DNA of 64,000 nucleotides from CAIVAT01 sp049317265 (GTDB taxonomy: Bacteria > Bacteroidota > Bacteroidia > Bacteroidales > FEN-979), in assembly GCA_049317265.1 (NCBI GenBank), contig JBMOIP010000006.1, forward strand, positions 1 through 64,000, given 5' to 3'. Made by a program: the position numbers and the translations under genes. Shown in pieces: positions 19,134 through 26,252 of the stretch. Position 1 is the stretch's first letter; each line of letters starts with the position of its first letter. Under the pieces are notes generated by a model. That model ran no database searches, was not told the origin of the DNA, and saw nothing but the letters and a program-made list of their open reading frames with translations.

Positions 19134-19517
19134 TCAGTGTCTCAGCGCCACAAGCAACGCCCCGGTAATATAAGCCGCAATCCACCAGATGTATGCCCCA
19201 AGCGAATACCAGTGAACACCTTTGGATACCCTTGTTCCGGAATCATTATTCCTGTAAAACTTCCATGCAAGGATGGCATCGATGAGCATGCCGGCGAGGG
19301 AGGAATAGCCCAGGAGTCCATGCAAAGTGAACGGACCATGGCTTGATCCGAGGATCATAAAGGTTGTAGCGGTGATGTCAAGGATAACACCGAGGGTGAG
19401 GAAGGTGAGAACCGTTCGGTTTATGAGTCGTTTGCGCTGCTCCGTAATGATGGCAATGCTGTAGCTGAGCAAAGCTGTTTGAACGATGATAATGCCGGCA
19501 AGGGAAAATGGATTCAT
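19134..19517 (-). CDS. HsmA-like four-helix membrane protein
   Basis: 127 residues with four predicted transmembrane helices: about 5-27, 37-58, 67-87 and 103-124. Motifs ILDITATTFMI, FTLHGLLGYSSLAGMLID and WYSLGAYIWWIAA match the small HsmA/TIGR03987-type membrane family as I remember it. Function is unknown. Its ATG overlaps the stop codon of the M16C protease gene (ATGA), so translation is probably coupled. Confidence 0.6.
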   Translation of the reverse strand: MNPFSLAGIIIVQTALLSYSIAIITEQRKRLINRTVLTFLTLGVILDITATTFMILGSSHGPFTLHGLLGYSSLAGMLIDAILAWKFYRNNDSGTRVSKGVHWYSLGAYIWWIAAYITGALLVALRH

Positions 19518-22453
19518 GACAATGGTTCTGAACGATCTATTTTTACAAGTGAATTAAACAATGCCTGGTCGGAGGTGAGCCTTTCGGTGCTGCCATATAC
19601 ACAAAGCGCATCCTGAGCCAGCACCTCTGCCACCAGCTTTGAAAAACCGCGGATGTCTGACGGGGTTGTTGATAAAACATCATCGCGGTCCTTCTGAACT
19701 TCGTCAAAGGTTCTCTGGGACAGGAACATGCTTACGGCCTGGTCCCCTTTTTGGGAAGGTGTGAGTGGCGAATCAAGTTCTGAAATCGTGCCGATGATAT
19801 ACCGGGTCATGCTTTGAACATCGGCATCAAATGAGGAGAGGTATTCAGTAGTGTTGTCATAGTTTTCGATGGTGCTGCCAAGGTTCGGATCGCGGTATGA
19901 ATTGAAGGTGAAATTACCTCCGGGGGCGATGCTGCTGAATCCGCCATAAGCGCCACCGATCACCCGGATTCGGGTTTGAAGCCAGTCGGTCGAAAGGATC
20001 TGGTTGAGTACGCGCATCCTGCCACTCCATTGATATCCCAATTTCTTGTAATTAAATCCTTTGATCACATACTGCACATTGGTTGCTGCCATAAGCCCTT
20101 CATTCTGCACACTGGGATTCAGGTTCCATGTTTGTGGAACAGGGTTTCCGTGCGGGAGCCGGCGGGCCAGGAAATCGAGTCCGTTGGCAAAAACCACCTG
20201 GTCTTTCTTTGCGCTGGTTACAGAGACAACCAGGTTGTTCCAGGTAAGCAGCATAGAAGCAACTCTTTCAAGGTTTGAGATGATTTCCCCGGAATTTGAA
20301 TCGAATGTCCTCAAAAGATCGGAGATAAACCAATAGTATGAGACGCCGCCCGTGAGTTCATTGAACATCCCCTGGTTGCTGATGTAGGATGAGAGGCGAC
20401 GGCTGGCTACATGGTATCCGTTCCCCTTCATTTGGGCATCCAGCTGCGACTGGTGACGGGAAAGGACTGTCTTCAGCCGTTCAGCATCGTTGTACCGTGT
20501 ATGACCAAGGATCTCCTCTGCAAGTTCAAACAGTTTACCAGCCTTGTAATTCATGGCTTTTGAAGTGACTGTGAATTTAGGGAGCAGTTTTTCGTCATCC
20601 GATTTGACCAGGAAGGTGCGGAGGGAGGTGAAGAACCCCCCGGTGTGGATGTTCAGCGTTTTATTCAGGTCGCCAAATGAATAGTTTTCGGTATTCATGC
20701 TGCCAATCACATTGGTGAGGAGCGAGGCATAGGGAATCAGCTCCTGGGGCAATGTTTGAAGGTCGAACATGAGGTTGACATAGACCACATCGTTGGTGAA
20801 TTGTTCATGTGCGAGCACAGGGATTCCTGCAATATTTTGTTCGATAACTTCGTAGAAGGTCGCTTTAGGGTCGATGTCGCCGATTGCAAGCATGGGAACG
20901 GATGCCAGCGCTTCCGGTGAATCTTCCCGTTGCTGGTATGCAATGAGTTCTTCGGTTTCCCTGATCAGGGTATTCACTGATTCTTCATCCAGGGTTGATT
21001 TCCGGGCAGATAGTTCAGCCTGTACAAGGGCGTTTCGCTCTTTTTCAAGTCCGGCGGAAGGCTCCAGGACGAGGAGGAGGGTATGTGGATTATCGAGGAA
21101 GCAGGTGCGGATAATGTTTTCGAGATAATCAGTAGTAAGCGCTTTTTTAACCTCAGCCAGGACGGTGTCGTATTCAAGTCCGGTGATGGGGTCGTTGGCA
21201 AAGAACCATCGTGGGAGCGCCATATTCAGGTAGATGAGCCCTCTTTGGGCATCGTCACCCTCGCGGAGGCGGAATTCGATACGGTTGATGACTCCTTCGA
21301 TCTCTTCTTTATTGAGGCCTTCATTTGCAGCTTTCCGCAATGAGTCCGTAACGATCTCAAGAAATTTCTGTTTGTCGCCGGGATTGGCGTTGATTGCGGC
21401 AATTTGTACGGCATGCTGCTGGAAATTGGAGGATGATCCGGAGACATCCTGCCCGATCCCGGCTTCGAGTAATGCGAGGCGGATGGGAGCTGACTCCTGG
21501 TTTACCAGCACCTCGCAAAGGATATCGAGTGCAAGGGTAAGTGCAAGGTCGGTGTTGTGACCAGCCATAAAGTTATAGGTCAGGAATGTCTGGTTTGCGG
21601 TCTCCGACTCTTCCATCACAGGGTAATATTCCGTAACGTCCTTCATGGCCGTGAAGGGAGGCTGGTCCTTGATGGTTACCTGGTTCCCGGTTTTTTTGTA
21701 TTTCGAAAGATAGGCAGAATCTATGAACTCCAGCTCTTTGTCCAGGTCGGCATTGCCGTAAAGAAAGATGTAGCTGTTCTCGGGATGGTAATATTTCTGA
21801 TGAAAGGCCATGAAAGCCTCCCTGGTAAGTGTAGGAATGGCTGCGGGTGTTCCGCCCGACTCGTACCCGTAGGCATTGTCGGGAAAGAGGTGCCTGAATA
21901 CATGGTACCACAGCTCCCGCTGCGGATTGGAAAATGAGCCTTTCATCTCGTTGTAAACCACGCCGGTGTAGTTGAGTGGCTCATTTTTATCGGCAAGTTC
22001 ATAATGCCATCCCTCCTGTTTTAAAATTCGGGGATCCTCGTAAATGAGGGGGTTAAAAACCGCATCGAGGTAGACATGCATGAGGTTGAAATAGTCCTTG
22101 TCGTTCATGCTGGCAACAGGATACATGGTGTAATCCTTGGATGTGAAGGCATTCAGGAATGTGCTCAGCGAACCCTTCAACAGCACATCGAACGGACTTT
22201 TCACAGGAAAACCCTTTGACCCGTTGAGCACTGAATGTTCCATGATGTGCGGGGCGCCGTTGTCCGATTCAGGAAATGTTTTAAAGCCGATGCTGAAAGT
22301 TTTGTTTGTATCGTCGTTGATGATTTTCAGAAGGCCTGCTCCGCTTGCCTCGTGAATAAAATGGAGGCAGTCGGCATTCAATTCACGCACAAAACGTTGT
22401 TCTGCCAGGCGAAAACCATGTGAAACATTGTTCGAAGTATATGTTGTGGACAT
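19514..22453 (-). CDS. M16C-family zinc metalloprotease (PreP-like)
   Basis: 979 residues from ATG 22451-22453. A longer reading to 22501 adds 16 residues upstream of MSTTYTSN with no family resemblance. The inverted zinc motif HIMEH is at 69-73, and downstream acidic YNEMKGSFSNP supplies the third ligand. KSPFDVLLKGSLSTFLNAFTSKDYTMYPVAS is characteristic of the M16C presequence-protease group. The single chain contains both halves of the two-part chamber. These enzymes degrade unfolded peptides of up to about 65 residues. No signal peptide is evident, so it is probably cytoplasmic. It leads the run with HsmA, M13 peptidase and thioesterase. Confidence 0.92.
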   Translation of the reverse strand: MSTTYTSNNVSHGFRLAEQRFVRELNADCLHFIHEASGAGLLKIINDDTNKTFSIGFKTFPESDNGAPHIMEHSVLNGSKGFPVKSPFDVLLKGSLSTFLNAFTSKDYTMYPVASMNDKDYFNLMHVYLDAVFNPLIYEDPRILKQEGWHYELADKNEPLNYTGVVYNEMKGSFSNPQRELWYHVFRHLFPDNAYGYESGGTPAAIPTLTREAFMAFHQKYYHPENSYIFLYGNADLDKELEFIDSAYLSKYKKTGNQVTIKDQPPFTAMKDVTEYYPVMEESETANQTFLTYNFMAGHNTDLALTLALDILCEVLVNQESAPIRLALLEAGIGQDVSGSSSNFQQHAVQIAAINANPGDKQKFLEIVTDSLRKAANEGLNKEEIEGVINRIEFRLREGDDAQRGLIYLNMALPRWFFANDPITGLEYDTVLAEVKKALTTDYLENIIRTCFLDNPHTLLLVLEPSAGLEKERNALVQAELSARKSTLDEESVNTLIRETEELIAYQQREDSPEALASVPMLAIGDIDPKATFYEVIEQNIAGIPVLAHEQFTNDVVYVNLMFDLQTLPQELIPYASLLTNVIGSMNTENYSFGDLNKTLNIHTGGFFTSLRTFLVKSDDEKLLPKFTVTSKAMNYKAGKLFELAEEILGHTRYNDAERLKTVLSRHQSQLDAQMKGNGYHVASRRLSSYISNQGMFNELTGGVSYYWFISDLLRTFDSNSGEIISNLERVASMLLTWNNLVVSVTSAKKDQVVFANGLDFLARRLPHGNPVPQTWNLNPSVQNEGLMAATNVQYVIKGFNYKKLGYQWSGRMRVLNQILSTDWLQTRIRVIGGAYGGFSSIAPGGNFTFNSYRDPNLGSTIENYDNTTEYLSSFDADVQSMTRYIIGTISELDSPLTPSQKGDQAVSMFLSQRTFDEVQKDRDDVLSTTPSDIRGFSKLVAEVLAQDALCVYGSTERLTSDQALFNSLVKIDRSEPLS

Positions 22454-22594
22454 AGGGAGTTTCAATTTGTCGACAAAGATAACGCAACAATATTTAAACA
22501 ATTTCAGCGAATGGTAAGCTTTTTTTGCAGGGTGGGATGATCGGGAAGTTTTTTTATATTTACAGGACCCAACCTGTCAACTAAAAAAGTTATC

Positions 22595-23440
22595 ATGCGA
22601 ACGATCCTGTTTTTTTTATTGCTGCTTCCACTGATGTTGGCGGCACAACCAACCGTGCCAGTTTCCCCGGAAAAATTTCCGGATGCAATTGTTGGTGCTG
22701 CGGTTTTTTATAACCTGGAGAGCCTTCCGGAATATAACGAAGGGGCCGACCTGTTTATGGAGGCAGGGTTTCAGTCGCTGATGGTCCAGGAGATTACCTG
22801 GGAGAAGGCAAAACTGAAGGTTGAAGTCTACCAGATGAACACCCCGGAGGCTGCCTTCGGAGTTTATTCGTTGTCCATTGTCAAGTGCCTTCACCGTGAC
22901 ACGCTTGTGTCGGCCGATTGCAGCTCCCTCTACCAGTACCAGGCTGCGTATGGCAATCTTTATATCTCCCTCACAAGTGAATCCGGGACCGCCACAGCCC
23001 GTGCGCTCTATTTGCCGGTTGCCAATGCGGTTATGCAAAAAAATCCCCGGGCGGAGTTTAACCTGCCTGAGCCGTTCACATTGCCATTGCTCGAAAAAGG
23101 CAGAAAGAGCCTTGTTTACATCCAGGGGCCGGTGGGATTGCAGGACTGCCCTTTCCCATGGCAGGAGTTATTCCTGGCCGTACGGTTTGGCATGTATGCC
23201 ATTTCACTGCCGAATCCCGATTTCGAAATATATTTTGCCCGGATCCGTTTTGAGACTCCGGCCGACATGCTGCGCTTTCTCACACTTGCAGGGCTGACTC
23301 AGAATGGCGTACCGGTACCAAATACCAACACCAATGATGGGTTGTACCGGGAATACCAGCAGCTTGATGATTTAAACATCTACTTTCTCCAAAGCCAGGA
23401 GCCCTGGCCGATCAGTGCCGTGATCAACCCACGAAAATAA
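22595..23440 (+). CDS. Secreted DUF6599-like protein
   Basis: 281 residues with signal peptide MRTILFFLLLLPLMLAAQ. The segments YNEGADLFMEAGF, VEVYQMNTPEAAFGVYS and later LPLLEKGRKSLVYIQGP resemble the DUF6599 family, whose function is unknown. No catalytic motif was recognised. It stands alone between the divergent M16C gene and the RAYT gene. Confidence 0.55.
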   Translation: MRTILFFLLLLPLMLAAQPTVPVSPEKFPDAIVGAAVFYNLESLPEYNEGADLFMEAGFQSLMVQEITWEKAKLKVEVYQMNTPEAAFGVYSLSIVKCLHRDTLVSADCSSLYQYQAAYGNLYISLTSESGTATARALYLPVANAVMQKNPRAEFNLPEPFTLPLLEKGRKSLVYIQGPVGLQDCPFPWQELFLAVRFGMYAISLPNPDFEIYFARIRFETPADMLRFLTLAGLTQNGVPVPNTNTNDGLYREYQQLDDLNIYFLQSQEPWPISAVINPRK

Positions 23441-23482
23441 ATATCATAGAACCGGTTTACCTTTCCGGATTTTTCCGATTAA

Positions 23483-23500
23483 GCCATAAAATCTTATGGC
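23483..23500 (+). promoter_or_regulatory. Hairpin covering the RAYT start codon
   Basis: gccataa (23483-23489) and ttatggc (23494-23500) pair perfectly around a 4-nt loop. The ATG of the transposase (23496-23498) lies within the right arm. Sequestering the start codon in a stem would keep translation low, as is known for IS200-type transposases. Confidence 0.5.
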
Positions 23501-23996
23501 GTTATTTCGCAACAAATTTCGGGTGGAATCTTCCCGGTGGAAATGGCAAGATTATTCCTCCTCCGGAAATTATTTTGTGACGATCTGTACAAAGTCCAGA
23601 TGTCATTTTTTTGGCCGGATAACCAACAGGATGATGGTGTTATCAAAACAAGGTATAATTGTGGAAAAATGTTGGCGTTTGATCCCGGCCCATTACCCCA
23701 ATTTGAAATTGGGGGTTTACGCCATCATGCCTGACCATTTTCATGGGATTGTTACGATTGTAGATACGGGGCGCGACGTCGGGACGGGGCGCGACGTAGA
23801 GACGGGGCATGCCCCGTCTCTACCCCTGGGCAATATCATCGGATCATTCAAATCCGCCGTAACCCGCGAAATCAACCAAACGGGTTTCAGGGGATTCGGA
23901 TGGCAGGAACGGTATCACGACAGGGTCATTCGGAACGAACAGGAATTCCGCAGAATCGAAAAATATATCCGTGATAATCCCAAAAATTGGAAATGA
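23496..23996 (+). CDS. REP-associated tyrosine transposase (RAYT, Y1/HUH family)
   Basis: 166 residues. The order of motifs is typical: YFVTICTKSRCHFFG (27-40), the HUH metal motif HFH at 81-83 within IMPDHFHGI, IIGSFKSAVTREIN (114-127), and WQERYHDRVIRNEQEF with IRDNPKNWK at the end. Residues 89-106 are three hexapeptide repeats (VDTGRD, VGTGRD, VETGHA) encoded by REP-like palindromic DNA. The Tyr seen in many relatives at the position of F118 is absent, so activity is uncertain; Y140 or another Tyr could serve. RAYTs cut and rejoin single-stranded DNA at REP palindromes, and matching palindromes flank this gene. Confidence 0.85.
   Translation: MALFRNKFRVESSRWKWQDYSSSGNYFVTICTKSRCHFFGRITNRMMVLSKQGIIVEKCWRLIPAHYPNLKLGVYAIMPDHFHGIVTIVDTGRDVGTGRDVETGHAPSLPLGNIIGSFKSAVTREINQTGFRGFGWQERYHDRVIRNEQEFRRIEKYIRDNPKNWK
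23760..23823. repeat. REP-like tandem and palindrome inside the RAYT gene
   Basis: Three 18-bp direct repeats (23760, 23778, 23796; gtagatacggggcgcgac and variants). The last runs into a perfect 28-bp palindrome at 23796-23823 centred on ggggcatgcccc. The 18-bp units preserve the reading frame. Confidence 0.8.
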
Positions 23997-23997
23997 T

Positions 23998-24084
23998 GGT
24001 GGATACGGGGCATGCACTGTATCTTGTCGGCAATAATACGGATACTGGGCATGAATGTGGATACGGGGCATGCACCGTATCTAC
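23998..24084. repeat. REP-like palindromes after the RAYT gene
   Basis: Two copies of ggatacggggcatgcac followed by cgtatct-type right arms (about 23999-24025 and 24057-24084), with a degenerate third (gatactgggcatga) between them. They start two bases after the transposase stop codon and match the palindrome inside the gene. Confidence 0.75.
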
Positions 24085-24087
24085 GGG

Positions 24088-24738
24088 TTATTTAATCAAC
24101 CCCAAACCTTCCAGCGCCGACGCATCTGTTGGTTTGTTCAACAACACCTTGTTGAACATTACCTGGGCCTCACGCAGTTTCCCAAGTTTGAAACTTGTCC
24201 AGGCATAGAGGATCATGCTGTCATAATCAAAGGGGTAAAGGTTGATGACCTTTTCCAGGTATTTCTCGGCTTTGGCATAGTCCTTTCGGCCATAGTAGAT
24301 CGAGCCCATCCGGTAATTCGCTACAGAGTTCTGTGGATCAATTGCCAGGATCTCATTGTATTGGGTAATAACCTGATCCCAGTTTCCCAGAGCAGATGCC
24401 GGGTTTGCCAGTCCGTATTTTGCCTCAATTGAGTATGGTTTGAGTTTAATGGTTTTTTGATAGTAGGCCGATGATTCTGTAAAAAGACCGGCAAGATAGG
24501 TGACCCATCCAAGGCGAAGATTGGTTTCATACGAGTCCTCCTGGTAGGCTGCCTTCAGCACGGAGATGGCATCATTGAAATTCCCCTTCGACTCATATTG
24601 TTGACTTTTACTGAACGCTTGTTGCAGTGTGGCGTAATTTGTCTGGCTGAATATGGCAGAACAGGAAAAAACGAGCAGTGTGGTAATGAACAATGAAACA
24701 AGTGGCAATGGTTGATGTTGAATCTTTGATTTCTTCAT
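24088..24738 (-). CDS. Secreted TPR protein, last gene of the PqqD/ATP-grasp cluster
   Basis: 216 residues from ATG 24736-24738. An ATG at 24756 would overlap the upstream gene by 13 bases. The signal sequence MKKSKIQHQPLPLVSLFITT ends near AIFSQ; a Cys in LVFSCS offers a weak lipobox alternative. The rest is about five tetratricopeptide repeats (AFSKSQQYESKGNFNDAISVL, YQKTIKLKPYSIEAKYGLA, YNEILAIDPQNSVANYRMG, KYLEKVINLYPFDYD, MFNKVLLNKPTDA). TPR arrays bind protein partners. Position directly after the TPR/beta-barrel gene suggests a joint role in the envelope. The substrate is unknown. Confidence 0.75.
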   Translation of the reverse strand: MKKSKIQHQPLPLVSLFITTLLVFSCSAIFSQTNYATLQQAFSKSQQYESKGNFNDAISVLKAAYQEDSYETNLRLGWVTYLAGLFTESSAYYQKTIKLKPYSIEAKYGLANPASALGNWDQVITQYNEILAIDPQNSVANYRMGSIYYGRKDYAKAEKYLEKVINLYPFDYDSMILYAWTSFKLGKLREAQVMFNKVLLNKPTDASALEGLGLIK

Positions 24739-24743
24739 TCTGT

Positions 24744-26252
24744 TTACAGTTTCCATGTTATTCCTCCGATTATGGTGTGTGTATTATATGGATTATTTTT
24801 CGTTTGCGGAATTTCCGTGATTTTATGCGTGTCAGGATCTTCAGTTTTATTATAGTAATATTGCGTGCTCTCCTTACGGAAAAACTGGTAGATGAGCGAC
24901 ATCCGCAGATGCTTTCCAGCCAGGAAAACCAGTGTGGCTCCACCCCGGTAATCAATGATATCACTGTTGTTGTAAACGACAGCTCCATTGAAAATATTGG
25001 CGTTGGTATAATCTCCGTAGTAGAAATTCGCTTCGCCCCACATCCATGGAGTGATTTTCACTCCGAGTACCTGGCTGAGTAACACCCGTTTATCGTTTTT
25101 CTGAAAAAAACCGGTTACTGAAGTGGTGCCGTAAAAATCGAGATTGCCGAAAGGATACCAGGTCAGCGACAACCCGGCCTGCTTCTGTTTTTTATTGTTG
25201 AGATTCGACCAGCTTCCGCATAGTTCGATATTAAATCTGCCGAAATCCCTGGAAAGTGCCAGTGATACCAACCAGTTGTTGAACGAACTGTCGTTTTTGC
25301 TGAAGGTGTATCTCACCGATGGATAGGTGAACATATGGTAGGTGTTGTCAGCATAGGAGTAGAAAGCCGTATCACTTACACTGTCTGTTATCTGCGGGGT
25401 GATCACAGGATAGCCGACGCGGATAAAGTGAACTGCCGGCGTGATTTTAACACCCCAGGGGCCCAGAACCGTTGCGCTTATATAACCTTCCTGCTGAACG
25501 ACGTTGTAACTGAAAGAGGTATCACGGACTTTCCATGGAAAGGAGTAAAAATAGTTTTTGCTCAGTGTGTCCGGAAAAAAAATCGTGTAATTGATAGAAT
25601 CGCGCAGCCCTTCAGCCCTGCCAAACTGGTAGTATTTCGTTTTGTTGAAATTGAGGTAGTTGTAGGCAAGGGTAAGCCCGACCCGTTTTGAAATCCGCAG
25701 TTTCAGCGCAACATTACTGTAGAAACTGTTGCCGTAGAGGTCCCGTTCTCCATAAATGCGGTCGGTGCCGGTGAGTGAATCAAGGTTTTCAGGGGACCTG
25801 TCACTGCTCAGGGTGTAACCCGATTCAACATGAACCTGGTCAACAAACCTTTGGATAGAGGAGGGTCCTGCTTCGCCTCCCGGGGGCATAGTTGACCTTA
25901 GAATTTGTGCACTTTCGTTGGGATTGCTGTAATGATAGGCCAGGTTCAGATAATCTTTCACATAAGGTTCTGATGAATTGAACTGCCGGGCCTTGTTCAG
26001 ATGGGTGATGGCCGGGAAATACTCCTTCTTTTCATAGTAGGCAATACCCATCCTGACCCTTAGATAGTAATAATCGATATTCAGCCTGAGGGCTTGTTTC
26101 CCGACAGTAATAACGCTGTCCCACTTTTTGTCGAGATAGCAATTGTAAGTGAGCCTGTCAATGGTTGCAAAATCAAGGTTGGCGGCAGTCACTGATGGCG
26201 CCCTCCATAGCGATGCTGAAATTATCACAATGAAAATCAGAAAATATCTCAT
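24744..26252 (-). CDS. TPR plus beta-barrel outer-membrane protein
   Basis: 502 residues. Signal peptide MRYFLIFIVIISASLWRAPS ends near TAA. Residues about 25-120 hold two to three TPR-like helical pairs (YLRVRMGIAYYEKKEYFPAITHLNKA). The remainder is rich in alternating aromatic strands (VGLTLAYNYLNFNKTKYY, FGRFNIELCGSWSNL, MWGEANFYYGDYTN, LRMSLIYQFFRKEST) and ends GGITWKL, fitting an outer-membrane barrel. The TPR-then-barrel order resembles outer-membrane exporters of exopolysaccharides and other polymers. That function is only an analogy here. It overlaps the stop of the urea-transporter/M23 gene by four bases. Confidence 0.65.
   Translation of the reverse strand: MRYFLIFIVIISASLWRAPSVTAANLDFATIDRLTYNCYLDKKWDSVITVGKQALRLNIDYYYLRVRMGIAYYEKKEYFPAITHLNKARQFNSSEPYVKDYLNLAYHYSNPNESAQILRSTMPPGGEAGPSSIQRFVDQVHVESGYTLSSDRSPENLDSLTGTDRIYGERDLYGNSFYSNVALKLRISKRVGLTLAYNYLNFNKTKYYQFGRAEGLRDSINYTIFFPDTLSKNYFYSFPWKVRDTSFSYNVVQQEGYISATVLGPWGVKITPAVHFIRVGYPVITPQITDSVSDTAFYSYADNTYHMFTYPSVRYTFSKNDSSFNNWLVSLALSRDFGRFNIELCGSWSNLNNKKQKQAGLSLTWYPFGNLDFYGTTSVTGFFQKNDKRVLLSQVLGVKITPWMWGEANFYYGDYTNANIFNGAVVYNNSDIIDYRGGATLVFLAGKHLRMSLIYQFFRKESTQYYYNKTEDPDTHKITEIPQTKNNPYNTHTIIGGITWKL

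Noticed and set aside
23760..24084. Clustered palindromes as a CRISPR
   Set aside because: Irregular spacing, palindromic units and position in and beside a RAYT gene identify REP elements.
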